Part shown: in pieces, positions 16,427 through 24,824 of the stretch
Layout of the letters: each line of letters opens with the position of its first letter
How positions within the stretch are numbered: position 1 is the first letter of the stretch
Virus record (IMG/VR): IMGVR_UViG_3300009011_000528
Coordinates: 1 to 43,609 of that record
Reading direction: 5' to 3' (one strand)
Origin: a virus
Length of the DNA: 43,609 bases
Notes under the pieces: generated by a model
Seen by the model: the letters and a program-made list of their open reading frames with translations, nothing else
The model's database searches: none
What the model was told of the DNA's origin: nothing
Program-made: the position numbers and the translations under genes

Positions 16427-17347
16427 GTCGCCCTCCGTTTGGTGGTTTGGTGCAGGTTGTCCCTGCGGAGTGAATAAGGATTTAACTTTGTTGGCGACGA
16501 CCGTCACCCAGGACTCTTGGCGCGCTACCGGTGTGCCGGCATCGTCAAAGGTGATCTTCCCGCCTTCAGAGGAATAACCGTAAACCTGTGCGGACCCGCC
16601 ATTACGCATGATTACAACCTGCGAATCGGTAAAGTCCGCAACCCACGCATATTCATTTTCACCTGGCGCAAATTTAGCTTTTGCGGCCCTATCAAGTCGC
16701 AACTCGCGATCACGATAAGACTCACCCACCAGCGCACCAGAATTGACTTTGAGCGGCGTAGCAAGGTCGGCGTTAACCATTAGGCCAACACCCTGCTCCG
16801 GTGTCGCTGCGCCTACCTCATGCAGCAGAATGGCGTCGTGATCCATGCCGTGAATCTTCGCTACCCATTTGGCCCCGGTAGACTTCTGCTGCTCGTTTGG
16901 CTCCAGTTGGTCAAGGAATACCGCTACGCTTGTATGAATCGGCGGAACATCTTCACCGCGCTCAATTGCAGCGACACGTTCGATCAGTTCCCTGCCGCCT
17001 TCGCTTTGATTGGCTGTCTGGGTATCAACCCATTTTTCCAGGTAAATTCGGTTGCCTGACTTTTTAACGTTCCGGTTCCAAGCCCCGATATGGCCCTGAT
17101 TGATTCCTTCAGGAGAAAAGGCGGAGATGAATGCACCGTTGAGTTGAGGATGCCCCAATGGTGCCAGGGTGCCTTCCAGTCCTGCGTAATGAGCATCGAT
17201 TTCGCTGGCCGTATAGAGACCATCATTCATGACGACGTTTGCCGGTAGCGTGTAGCTTGGCAAAATAAGATGTTCGCGCCCGTTGTACGTCTCACGGCGA
17301 ATAGCCTGACTATTTACCTTCGTGGTTACGTTAACTTGAACTTTCAT
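16082..17347 (-). CDS. DUF2213 prohead protease fused to scaffold
   Basis: The 421-aa protein begins with the DUF2213 prohead protease domain (about residues 10-230): GHPQ near residue 65, HTSVAVF near 138-144 (candidate Ser140 nucleophile) and HGMDHDAILLHEVG near 167-179. Residues about 308-421 are a Gln/Glu-rich coiled coil typical of a scaffold, beginning at an internal Met with its own ribosome site. This matches the lambda C/Nu3 design, in which a protease-scaffold and a free scaffold come from one frame. Confidence 0.87.
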   Translation of the reverse strand: MKVQVNVTTKVNSQAIRRETYNGREHLILPSYTLPANVVMNDGLYTASEIDAHYAGLEGTLAPLGHPQLNGAFISAFSPEGINQGHIGAWNRNVKKSGNRIYLEKWVDTQTANQSEGGRELIERVAAIERGEDVPPIHTSVAVFLDQLEPNEQQKSTGAKWVAKIHGMDHDAILLHEVGAATPEQGVGLMVNADLATPLKVNSGALVGESYRDRELRLDRAAKAKFAPGENEYAWVADFTDSQVVIMRNGGSAQVYGYSSEGGKITFDDAGTPVARQESWVTVVANKVKSLFTPQGQPAPNHQTEGDMPLTTEEKQELITEIGKGLAANFADALKPITEKVDALQANHTQLAETLTANSRAEEQTKREAVAKVHGDVVANALKGDALDVMFKSLGEAAPLAGNSGQHQQETGAPVADTYFK

Positions 17348-17350
17348 TGA

Positions 17351-18277
17351 TTAGCCCTCTGCCCATTTGTAGCCTCTCTCCTTCATGTCACTTAACGTCT
17401 GCTTGGCTTTATCGATGACCGAAGGGGTGAGAGGGTTCCCTTTTTCATCCACCAGTACGGAAAGCTGAGAGCACTTGCAGTTGATGGCGTTGCCGTTTTT
17501 GGTGTACCACTCCCTAACCTCATCTTGTGTGTACAGATGCGCATGTCTGGCGGCGTGCGTGGCGCGGGTTGTGGGGCTTAGTGCAGAGATATGCAGCAGC
17601 TTTGTTTTGATGCCGTAGCGGTCTTGTGCGTCTTGTGCTTCGTCCCAGCGAGCGCGCCGGAGAGCGGTGGTGATTTCGGTTCTGGCTATGCGATTAGCAC
17701 GCCGGGTTTCAATGCCGGTTTGCTCGTTCAAGTTTTTAGCCACGTCCCGAGGGTTGAGCCCCCTGGCAATACCGTCTGTCAGAATGCGCGCCATGTCGCT
17801 TTTTACTTGCGCGCTGAGCCCTTTCATCATTTCGAATTCACGGGCTCTAACCAAAATAATGCGAAGCTGATACGGCTCGCTTAACAGGATGCTGGGTACA
17901 TCCTGCTGAACGGCAGCATAAGCAGAGGATTGCTGGGAAAGGTTGTAATATTCCTGAGCGGTGCCGCGCTGGTATGCCACTGAGACGTAGCGCCCAAAGA
18001 ACCAGAGGTTAAACTCTCCGCCTTCCAACAGAATGTCATCCACCAGCGCCTCTCCGTTCTGCAGCAACATTGAGAGAAGGCCCTGATCAAGCCGGAAGGT
18101 ATAACGTTCGTTGACTACAGGTTCTGAGGGGATCCGGTTAAGAATATCGATGTAGCCTTTCGCTATCAGCTTCATGCGCTTTGCAAACTCACGCATGGCA
18201 CCTCGCTCAAGCTTATCGACTCCGGTGGGGTCTTTAATGTTACTCGGCAATATTGGAGGCTTAGGTTTCCTCGTCAT
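17351..18277 (-). CDS. Minor head protein, Mu F / SPP1 gp7 family
   Basis: The product starting at Met 18277 (GGAG eight nt upstream; overlap of 17 nt with the portal gene) is 308 aa. Its C-terminal half has the phage head morphogenesis signature: RANRIARTEITTALRRARWDEAQ, then RATHAARH and NAINCKCSQL with two Cys. The family associates with the portal inside the procapsid and helps packaging or ejection. A longer frame from 18367 would overlap the portal gene by over 100 nt and is less likely. Confidence 0.88.
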   Translation of the reverse strand: MTRKPKPPILPSNIKDPTGVDKLERGAMREFAKRMKLIAKGYIDILNRIPSEPVVNERYTFRLDQGLLSMLLQNGEALVDDILLEGGEFNLWFFGRYVSVAYQRGTAQEYYNLSQQSSAYAAVQQDVPSILLSEPYQLRIILVRAREFEMMKGLSAQVKSDMARILTDGIARGLNPRDVAKNLNEQTGIETRRANRIARTEITTALRRARWDEAQDAQDRYGIKTKLLHISALSPTTRATHAARHAHLYTQDEVREWYTKNGNAINCKCSQLSVLVDEKGNPLTPSVIDKAKQTLSDMKERGYKWAEG

Positions 18278-19589
18278 CCCCTGTTTCTCCAAGCGGACCA
18301 CCGCTTTCGGTCTCGAATCCTGCAGCAGTTCGAACTTCGTCACCACTGAATGGGGCCACATCTCCACTTTCCACCATGGCCTTGTTCACCTCAGCCATAG
18401 TTTTGGAGTCAGCCAAGCGTTCAGCGCGCGTCTGCTGATTGAGGTCATCCCAAATAACTGTTTTTTGGCCAACAGAATCGATAATCCTCAGATCAATCAA
18501 CTTGTCGCAAAAGTCCTCAATCTCGAAAGACAAGTCACCGCGGCGACTCTGGCAACGCCCGTTCATGTACTTCTGGTCTTCGGTGCTCGAACGTTCAGCC
18601 TGTTGGTTGCCAACCAGTATCCGCGTTGGGATATCAACACCGGCAGAAGCCGTCTGCAGGTTTACGTTATAGGTCGGGCTGGGATCTGATACTGGCGAAA
18701 CCAGCGAAGTTACATTAGCCCCCTGGAGGCTCATCAGCACGTCGTTACCGCGGTTCATCTCGCGGGCAGCCTCGTTGAACTTGTCCTGTAACTCATCAAC
18801 ACTCACGCCATACATTGACGCGAGACTGCCAAAGTCGATCTCTTTGTCGAAGCTAAGTGCAAGCTGTCGTGCTGCGTTCTTCAGGAATGACTCGCCAGAT
18901 CCACCTTCTACTTTCTCCAGGCTGACGAAAGCGTTATACGCAGGCTCCAGGAAGCCAATAGCGTCGTCGGTGTAGTCGCCGAGGATGAAAATTCGGTCGG
19001 GGTGAATATCAACACGACGGGTCGAACCATTCGACAGGCGCTCGGTGTACTGCCACATCTTCGGCTTGCCGTAGGTTTTCGAGTTGAGCCCACCATCCCA
19101 TTCGCTAACATTCAGTGAGCCCGCCCAGGCCACCGTGACTTTTTCCAGCCCACGGCCTTTCGTTGCTTCGAGGTTCCATGCCTTATCGTCGCGGATGTGC
19201 AACAAAATACCTGAGTAACGACCTACGAGACGCCTCCGGTCGGCATCAGAAAAGGCTCGCCATAACCGGTTAGTGAACACCTGCTTGAGCTTTTTCTCCC
19301 AGGCCGTTTCCTCGCGCTTCTCGTCTGACTTATCACCCTCAATAATTTCCGGGTTGGTTTGCCAGCATTTCCCTACCAGCTTTTCTACTGCGCCATGAGC
19401 TATGCCGCCACGGCGATAAAGCGAATAGAGGTTTTCATAAGTGATCTGTTCAGGAAAACCGTATTCGCACCAGGCGGAGCCGCGTTTATTATCTAGGCTC
19501 ATCGATGGCCCCAGCATCCCCATACGGGCACGCTCAATCCTGGCGTCGTTCAACGCGTGGTTGACGGCCAGTTGGAGATTTCTATTCAT
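18261..19589 (-). CDS. Portal protein, DUF1073 type
   Basis: This 442-aa protein belongs to the DUF1073/Acb1-named portal group (MLGPSMSLDNKRGSAWCEYG, YSLYRRGGIAHGAVEKLVGKCW, then IDIP-type TRILVGNQQAERSSTEDQKY). It forms the dodecameric DNA channel at the head vertex. It lies downstream of the terminase, with a small gene and a terminator in between, and overlaps the Mu F-like gene. Some database names for this group mention anti-CBASS activity, but position and size here mark it as the portal. Confidence 0.9.
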   Translation of the reverse strand: MNRNLQLAVNHALNDARIERARMGMLGPSMSLDNKRGSAWCEYGFPEQITYENLYSLYRRGGIAHGAVEKLVGKCWQTNPEIIEGDKSDEKREETAWEKKLKQVFTNRLWRAFSDADRRRLVGRYSGILLHIRDDKAWNLEATKGRGLEKVTVAWAGSLNVSEWDGGLNSKTYGKPKMWQYTERLSNGSTRRVDIHPDRIFILGDYTDDAIGFLEPAYNAFVSLEKVEGGSGESFLKNAARQLALSFDKEIDFGSLASMYGVSVDELQDKFNEAAREMNRGNDVLMSLQGANVTSLVSPVSDPSPTYNVNLQTASAGVDIPTRILVGNQQAERSSTEDQKYMNGRCQSRRGDLSFEIEDFCDKLIDLRIIDSVGQKTVIWDDLNQQTRAERLADSKTMAEVNKAMVESGDVAPFSGDEVRTAAGFETESGGPLGETGDDEET

Positions 19590-19623
19590 GTGTATTCCGT
19601 TGCGGGCTTTAGAAAATAAAAAA

Positions 19624-19639
19624 GGCCGCCGTGGCGACC
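19624..19639 (-). terminator. Intrinsic terminator upstream of the portal gene
   Basis: Leftward: GGTCGCC-AC-GGCGGCC (one mismatch) followed by TTTTTTATTTTC. It follows the 90-aa gene and precedes the portal start by about 35 nt. Confidence 0.72.
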
Positions 19640-19659
19640 TTCATGTAGATATGGAAAAA

Positions 19660-19932
19660 CTATACCTTGATCTTGTTTTCAAAGAGGAAATCGACAATAA
19701 CAGCAAACCTGGATGAGTAATCTTCTGCCAATTTCTCTATCCTGCTTATATTTACTTTATCTGAATAAAAATCAACAATATGTTGATGAACCTCTTCCTG
19801 ATCCAACACTTGATTGTCATTAAGTGCAATTGTTTCTCTTACTGCCTTGTAGAATCTCTCATCATCCTTTGGGTGTCCGGTATCCCAGGTTGAAACCCTC
19901 AACCATTTATCAAGCGGTGATAAATTAGCCAT
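19660..19932 (-). CDS. Small hypothetical protein between terminase and portal
   Basis: The 90-aa product (MANLSPLDKWLRVSTWDTGHPKDDERFY...) is acidic and helical with no known motif. It has an AAGGAG ribosome site and is followed by a terminator. Packaging and portal genes are usually adjacent, so this looks like an inserted accessory gene; its sequence is more AT-rich than its neighbours. Function unknown. Confidence 0.72.
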   Translation of the reverse strand: MANLSPLDKWLRVSTWDTGHPKDDERFYKAVRETIALNDNQVLDQEEVHQHIVDFYSDKVNISRIEKLAEDYSSRFAVIVDFLFENKIKV

Positions 19933-20004
19933 AGCTTTCTCCTTGTTAAGAGCATCGAGAATACCACATTGGGATCGCGTCTTTCGTGGCTATAAAATAT
20001 TAAA

Positions 20005-21486
20005 TTAGCCACGCAATCGCTTCGGAATCAACATTCCTAGTGGTTGAGCGCCACCCAGTTCTGTCAAGGCATACACCGTAGCATCAAGCCTGTCGGGAGA
20101 CTTTTTAGCTGTTGCCGGTACATATTCCATTAACTGATTTTCTAACACATAGAGATTACCTTTGTGGGCTACTCTCCCCTGCTCATAAAGAGCAGATATG
20201 GGCTCTGCACGCGCATATTTACCTTTGCTCGCATGGACGCGAATGATTCTGCCTTTGAAACCAGCATTCTTCAGCGTGTCCTCTGCCATATCTCCACCTT
20301 GGTTGGTTTCGATAACAATCGCATCAGCATCATGCTCGTCATACGCAAACATCGCCTTTTTAGCCCACCCTGCAGGTGAATATTTTCCGCTGTAATCCGC
20401 ATCAACTGAGAATTGCTTTTTATCACCGGAACCATAAGCACTAGCAACAGCAATTCCAGATTCGTCGCTCTCATCGCTATTCGTCGCTTGCGGATCTATA
20501 GCAACCACTGTGCGAACTTTGTCAAAACGGATCTGCAGGTCATGAGCAGCAGAGATCATCGCCTCATTCCACAGAGCACCTTCAGCATTAAACCGGCGTG
20601 GTTTCTGCATGTATTGGGCTTCAGCTGTTCTACGATGTGAGAATAATGCAGTGCGATGTGTTTCGTTGTGCTTGAAGGGCCAAAGCCACCCATCAGCAAG
20701 CCCATGAGAAATCGGTATAGCGTGAGTATTTTCCGGGTATTGAGCAGTGTATGCCTGGCTGTTATCGATTATTACCGGAAGATTTAGGTGATGCCACATC
20801 TCGCCAGAACCACCACGCAGTAGGTAGCCGCTTAGGTCGTTGTAATGGATCCGCTGCATGATGACTATCATCGGCGTAGTTTCAATCGCCAAACGTGATT
20901 TTATTGTTTCGTTGAAGCGATTGTTCACGCCATCGCGCACTGTCTCCGAGAAAGCGTCATCTGGCTTTACGGGGTCATCAATAATCAATGCCCCCTGCCA
21001 ACCAGGCTCCATATGGCCAGCACGAAAACCGGTTACTTGCCCTGCAGCTGAAGAGGCATAAACTCCACCGCCAAACTCGTTCCACCACATCGCTTTGCTA
21101 TCTGCGTCATCGCGCAGTTCCATAGGCCACATAGACTGATACGATCGAGACTTTATGATTCCTCGAGCAGTGGACGAGTTCAATAAAGCCAAGTTGTGCG
21201 AGTAAGAAAGGTGCATGAAACGAGCGCGCTTATTCAAAGCTAAACCGCGCCCCATCATATTGATGGTTGCTAGCTCTGTTTTGGTATATCCAGGAGGTAC
21301 ATTGATTATTAGGCGTTGAATTTCACCGTCAACCACGCGATCCAGTGTTGCCTGGATCACCTTATGGTGCGGCGCAACAATCATTTTCCCGCCAGTGCGT
21401 TGCTTGAAAAAATAACGAGAGAAATACATCCCCTCTTCTTCACACTCTATTTTGCGGGCATGGTTCCGCTGCTCAACAGTCGTCAT
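20005..21486 (-). CDS. terL: Terminase large subunit
   Basis: The 493-aa protein has the two terminase domains. The ATPase has a Walker A-like NVPPGYTKTEL (residues 62-72) and Walker B ALIIDDP (166-172). The C-terminal RNase H-like nuclease has Asp331 (VVAIDPQ), Glu393 (VIETNQGGD) and Asp465/468 (SPDRLDA). It cuts and pumps phage DNA into the procapsid. It overlaps the small-subunit gene by 14 nt. Confidence 0.95.
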   Translation of the reverse strand: MTTVEQRNHARKIECEEEGMYFSRYFFKQRTGGKMIVAPHHKVIQATLDRVVDGEIQRLIINVPPGYTKTELATINMMGRGLALNKRARFMHLSYSHNLALLNSSTARGIIKSRSYQSMWPMELRDDADSKAMWWNEFGGGVYASSAAGQVTGFRAGHMEPGWQGALIIDDPVKPDDAFSETVRDGVNNRFNETIKSRLAIETTPMIVIMQRIHYNDLSGYLLRGGSGEMWHHLNLPVIIDNSQAYTAQYPENTHAIPISHGLADGWLWPFKHNETHRTALFSHRRTAEAQYMQKPRRFNAEGALWNEAMISAAHDLQIRFDKVRTVVAIDPQATNSDESDESGIAVASAYGSGDKKQFSVDADYSGKYSPAGWAKKAMFAYDEHDADAIVIETNQGGDMAEDTLKNAGFKGRIIRVHASKGKYARAEPISALYEQGRVAHKGNLYVLENQLMEYVPATAKKSPDRLDATVYALTELGGAQPLGMLIPKRLRG

Positions 21487-21952
21487 CCTCCAACATCTCC
21501 TGCCGAGCCTGCTTGTACTCTTCCCGTGTCAACGTGGCCGACTCGATGGGGCCGCCGTCTTTACCGGTATGCTCAACCTTTTGTTTATTGGTATAAGCGT
21601 CACCAACCTCTTTAGCCGCTTGCTCAATGAGTTGAGCGGTCATCCCGTAGTTCTTTACCCTCTCAGTGTTCGCCGCCATGCGGTCAAGCACTCGCAACCG
21701 GTATGCTTTGTTCGCTATCGGTATATCAGCCGTTTCATTTTGAAAGCGCTCACGGGTAGCCTGGAACATATCCACCCATCTCTTGGCAAGGGCCTTACCG
21801 GCCGCCTTGTTAGGGTCATGAGATTCAGCCTGCTGGCGCGTAATCTTAATGCCGAATTCTTTTAAGACGGCATCGACTACCTGAGAGGGGGGATCAAAGC
21901 ATGCAAGTGATTGAACGATGAAGGCTTTCACTTCAGGTTTCAGTGATGCCAT
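21473..21952 (-). CDS. terS: Terminase small subunit-type protein (DUF2280)
   Basis: The 159-aa product matches DUF2280: an N-terminal helix-turn-helix-like part (VKAFIVQSLACFDPPSQVVDAVLKEFGIKITRQQAESHDP), a central helical oligomerisation region and an acidic C-terminus (EDDDC). It should recognise the packaging initiation site and hand DNA to the large subunit, whose start lies inside its end. The pac or cos site was not identified. Confidence 0.85.
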   Translation of the reverse strand: MASLKPEVKAFIVQSLACFDPPSQVVDAVLKEFGIKITRQQAESHDPNKAAGKALAKRWVDMFQATRERFQNETADIPIANKAYRLRVLDRMAANTERVKNYGMTAQLIEQAAKEVGDAYTNKQKVEHTGKDGGPIESATLTREEYKQARQEMLEDDDC

Positions 21953-21983
21953 GTTTCACCATCCGTCTTATACAGTCTAATTT

Positions 21984-22634
21984 TTAAGCCAATTTCAGCA
22001 TGCAAGTCCCGCATGCCCTGGCAATGTTTAGTTGTGCTACCTCCGCAGGCTTGTTAGCCGCATCAACCATTTCCTGAACTTCCACGCTGGCACCGTATCG
22101 CCGCACCACTCCAACGAACTCTTCAACATCGTGGCCGCGCAGCTTCAGTACCGGCTGGCCTTCTTTGTTGAATTTCGGTGCGCCGAATTCATCAGTAGCC
22201 TGGGCGATGTGGTAGAGCTCATGCTCAACCAATGCGCAGAACTCCAGATCGGAACATTGTGAGCAGTAATCCGCAGCCAGTGTGATGATGAATTTTGGCA
22301 CCTCGCCGAACCATTCGTGCATCTGCTGTTCAATTCTGGCCTTCTGCCAGCCGCCTGCGCGCATGGCTACCTCTTCTGCCTGCCCGAGCACGTAACGCCC
22401 TTTCTTCTCAAATGCAGATGACGCCCACATAAACTGGATATCAGCATCCAACAGGTGAGAGTGGTCAGGATTGTGCAGGCTGCCGGTGTCGCTCAGGATT
22501 TGGCTTAGTAGCCACTCTTTAACTTCGTTTGCTGGAACAATACCGATGTATGGCATCAGTTGTTGTGACTCTATGAATTGCAGTGGCGGGTATGGACGCC
22601 GCTCATGGCTTTCATCCGGTACTTGCCTCGCCAT
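21984..22634 (-). CDS. Putative phage metallopeptidase
   Basis: The 216-aa protein carries a zinc-peptidase motif HELYH at residues 138-142, with further candidate ligands at His168 and Glu171/172, and CSQC/EFC cysteines just before. It resembles the putative phage metallopeptidase family (PF18894). It lies 31 nt upstream of the small terminase gene, behind the lysis cassette. Whether it cleaves a phage or a host protein is unknown; it could also be a DNA-binding SprT-like protein. Confidence 0.78.
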   Translation of the reverse strand: MARQVPDESHERRPYPPLQFIESQQLMPYIGIVPANEVKEWLLSQILSDTGSLHNPDHSHLLDADIQFMWASSAFEKKGRYVLGQAEEVAMRAGGWQKARIEQQMHEWFGEVPKFIITLAADYCSQCSDLEFCALVEHELYHIAQATDEFGAPKFNKEGQPVLKLRGHDVEEFVGVVRRYGASVEVQEMVDAANKPAEVAQLNIARACGTCMLKLA

Positions 22635-22698
22635 GGCTTTCTCCTGCTGGTTGTCAGTAGCATTGAATCAGCCACTCACTGAATGGCTGCTGCGATGC

Positions 22699-22947
22699 TT
22701 ACACTTCTGGGATGCTTAAAATCAGCAAGGCCTCTGTGCTTTCCTGAATTGCCTTTCTCACCCTGGAAATTACCTCAAGGTGCATCAGTTCAGGTCTCTC
22801 ATACTGCTTCTTAAACAAATCAGCTCTGAATGGATCGTCCGCCACAAACTTAATGGCGTCAGCAGCCGCTGCTGTGTCGTAGGCAACCAGACTCAAGATA
22901 TTGAGGCGGATACTCTGGGCTTGGGTAATTTCCTTCGTTTCTGACAT
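22699..22947 (-). CDS. Small hypothetical protein downstream of lysis genes
   Basis: The 82-aa product (MSETKEITQAQSIRLNILSLVAYDTAAAADA...) is helical, with no membrane segment or catalytic motif; it vaguely recalls small DUF2560-type phage proteins. A GGAGGCGAT ribosome site precedes it and a terminator lies immediately upstream. Position between lysis and packaging genes gives no clear role. Confidence 0.68.
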   Translation of the reverse strand: MSETKEITQAQSIRLNILSLVAYDTAAAADAIKFVADDPFRADLFKKQYERPELMHLEVISRVRKAIQESTEALLILSIPEV

Positions 22948-22977
22948 TAAATCGCCTCCAGTTTGCGGGCATAAAAA

Positions 22978-22995
22978 AACCCGCCGTAGCGGGTT
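22978..22995 (-). terminator. Intrinsic terminator after the 57-aa gene
   Basis: Leftward: AACCCGC-TACG-GCGGGTT followed by TTTTTTTATGC. It starts 4 nt after the stop of the 57-aa gene. Confidence 0.78.
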
Positions 22996-22998
22996 ATG

Positions 22999-23172
22999 CT
23001 AATTTTTTAAGTAGGCATCTAGCCTGTCGCCGTTTTCAATAACTGCCAGTATTTCCACTGGCAATGGCTCATGAGGTTTATCGTTCCTCCACTTGGGTAG
23101 AATTATCCCAGTTGAAGAAACAGAGCTAATGGCAACGGCAAGAGCTGAAATAGCTATCGCAAGTTCAATCAT
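22999..23172 (-). CDS. Small membrane protein (57 aa)
   Basis: A short frame with ribosome site GAGGTG four to five nt before ATG 23172 encodes MIELAIAISALAVAISSVSS plus 37 residues. The first 27 residues are one hydrophobic segment and the remainder is soluble and charged, ending LDAYLKN. A terminator follows directly. Location just after Rz1 suggests an accessory lysis or exclusion peptide, but no homology is recognised. Confidence 0.68.
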   Translation of the reverse strand: MIELAIAISALAVAISSVSSTGIILPKWRNDKPHEPLPVEILAVIENGDRLDAYLKN

Positions 23173-23287
23173 TTACACCTCATCACTTCTTGCCGTTGGC
23201 CTCGGCCATTTGCTGATAAACCGGCGCAGATCCGGTAGGTAGCCTTTTGCTCACCTCTCGGTAGTGCGCCACGCGCTCACGGGGATT

Positions 23288-23551
23288 TCACTTTTTTTGT
23301 AAACCGACGCGCCACGCATTCAACGTGAAAACCCTTCCGGCGCAAATTTGGAGTGATGTTTGTAGCGCCAGGGTGTAACTCAGTGCATCACCCCATGTTT
23401 CACCCTGCAGTGCTGGTTGTTCGCACGGCGTAAACACTGACTCAGGGGGGAGCAGCACTTCCTGTTGGGGCGGTACCGGCGTTTTGCTGCAGGACGTCAA
23501 TAACAGCGGCAGGCATAGGACTATTGCCACATTTATCGCTTTTAAGTGCAT
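23288..23551 (-). CDS. Rz1: Rz1-like outer-membrane spanin
   Basis: The frame nested in the 3' end of Rz and extending past it, started at ATG 23551, gives 87 aa with a lipoprotein signal (MHLKAINVAIVLCLPLLLTSC, lipobox LTSC) followed by Pro-rich TPVPPQQE. These are hallmarks of o-spanins, which pair with Rz to fuse inner and outer membranes in the last lysis step. An upstream TTG would lengthen it but bury the signal peptide. Confidence 0.85.
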   Translation of the reverse strand: MHLKAINVAIVLCLPLLLTSCSKTPVPPQQEVLLPPESVFTPCEQPALQGETWGDALSYTLALQTSLQICAGRVFTLNAWRVGLQKK

Positions 23552-23825
23552 CGCGTAATTTCCTCTGGTACGTTTCCCCCTGCTGGCGTAGTTGCTGCTC
23601 TCTACGTTGCTGTTCAGCAATCATTGCGCGATTACGGGCGTCATCCGTGCGCAAGGTAGTGATCAGTCCTGACTGCTGCGCCAGCGTCTTTTCCTGCTCC
23701 GCACTCAGTTGCCGTGATAGTTCTAACCGGTGAGACAACAACGAGCTGTAACCACCCAGGCAGATTGATATCACCAGCAGGAGAAACATGCCTGCGCCTG
23801 ATAATTTAACCAACCAGCCACTCAT
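23442..23825 (-). CDS. Rz: Rz-like inner-membrane spanin
   Basis: The 127-aa product has one N-terminal membrane segment (about residues 8-28, GAGMFLLLVISICLGGYSSLL) and a long Gln/Arg/Glu-rich periplasmic coiled coil, the i-spanin layout. Its ATG overlaps the endolysin stop by 4 nt, and Rz1 is encoded in another frame within its 3' half. Confidence 0.88.
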   Translation of the reverse strand: MSGWLVKLSGAGMFLLLVISICLGGYSSLLSHRLELSRQLSAEQEKTLAQQSGLITTLRTDDARNRAMIAEQQRREQQLRQQGETYQRKLRDALKSDKCGNSPMPAAVIDVLQQNAGTAPTGSAAPP

Positions 23826-24262
23826 GACAGGAAAAGCTCACGCTCTGCCGCTCGGCGTTTTACAAGACCAGCCAACTTTACACCACCAGCATTTACCCAT
23901 TTACCGAACTCATTAGCAGCACCCTGCTTGTCACCTGCATTCAGTTTTCTAAGCAGCGTCGAGGTGCTCAATGAACGCAATCCGAGGTTATAAGCAAAGC
24001 TCACCAGAGCATCGAACTGGCCCTGCGTGATGTTCACCTTCACCAACTGGTTAACGCCCTGCTCATACTGAATAACGCCGCATTTGAGCAACCGATCGGC
24101 GGTAGCCTGGTCAATCACCATGCCGGGGCCAATCTTCTTACCGTCGACGGGCTGTGTCCAACCATAGCCAATCGTCCAGACACCTACCGAGTCCTGATAA
24201 GCTTTCAGCTCTAACCCTTCGAAGCGCTTAATCAGCTCAATACCGTTTTTACTTATCCGCAT
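23822..24262 (-). CDS. Endolysin, GH24 (T4/P22-type) lysozyme
   Basis: The 146-aa protein is a phage lysozyme with catalytic Glu15 (RFEGLELKAY), Asp24 (YQDSVGVWTIGYG) and Thr30, the same E-8-D-5-T spacing as T4 lysozyme. It hydrolyses peptidoglycan after holin release; no signal-anchor is visible, so export depends on the holin. It overlaps the holin by 14 nt and Rz by 4 nt. Confidence 0.95.
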   Translation of the reverse strand: MRISKNGIELIKRFEGLELKAYQDSVGVWTIGYGWTQPVDGKKIGPGMVIDQATADRLLKCGVIQYEQGVNQLVKVNITQGQFDALVSFAYNLGLRSLSTSTLLRKLNAGDKQGAANEFGKWVNAGGVKLAGLVKRRAAERELFLS

Positions 24263-24596
24263 TCTGATTGCCCCCGCCGAAGCGATTACCGACGTAGCCA
24301 GACAAGAACGAGCTGAGTTTTTTCACACCGACGAATCCAATAAAACCGCCGATGCCTACAGTGAGCGCCTTCGGTACATCGAAATAGTCCAGGGCTGAAT
24401 ACGTCGTCAGCGCAAGCGCACCACACATCAACCCTTCGAAAATGGTTTCTTTCCAACTGCTACCTGAGTAGGCCATTCGCAGCACTGCCATCACGATGGC
24501 CATCACGACACCACCGATCGGAACGTCACCGCGCCACCAGGCCGCCAGGATTTCAGTAAGATCTGCCCAGCTATGGGGACTATTTGGCATTTTCAT
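24249..24596 (-). CDS. S: Holin, lambda S family, with dual-start motif
   Basis: The protein matches the lambda-type holin family: three hydrophobic segments (about residues 25-40, 55-72 and 76-95) and a basic, Gly-rich C-terminus. It starts MKMP, exactly as lambda S does, so Met1 (24596) and Met3 (24590) can both initiate. GGAGG lies 8 nt before Met3 but only 2 nt before Met1. By analogy the shorter form is the holin and the longer, with one more Lys, an antiholin. Confidence 0.88.
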   Translation of the reverse strand: MKMPNSPHSWADLTEILAAWWRGDVPIGGVVMAIVMAVLRMAYSGSSWKETIFEGLMCGALALTTYSALDYFDVPKALTVGIGGFIGFVGVKKLSSFLSGYVGNRFGGGNQNADK

Positions 24597-24648
24597 AACC
24601 TCCCCCTCGCCGGGGCATGCCCCGATCATCGGGTATAAAGACAGAAAA

Positions 24649-24668
24649 GCCTCAGCAATTGCCGAGGC
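24649..24668 (-). terminator. Terminator before the lysis genes (late leader)
   Basis: Leftward: GCCTCGGCAATTGCTGAGGC followed by TTTTCTGTCTTT, about 50 nt before the holin ribosome site. It would stop late transcripts unless Q-modified polymerase passes. The same stem could also end rightward transcripts weakly. Confidence 0.65.
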
Positions 24669-24824
24669 CTTGGGATTTTTATTACTGGAAAAATTGATTC
24701 TGAATACTATATTTACCCTCGCTATCTAATCAGTAATGCTTGTCTATTTGCTTCCTTAAGCTACCCCCTAGGTCAGGTGGGATGTGTTTCATCAACCGAG
24801 GCTAACCTTTTGAGGTAAAACCAA

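Noticed and set aside
18261-19589. Anti-CBASS nuclease
   Set aside because: Some database names link DUF1073 to Acb1, but size, position after terminase and portal motifs support a portal protein.
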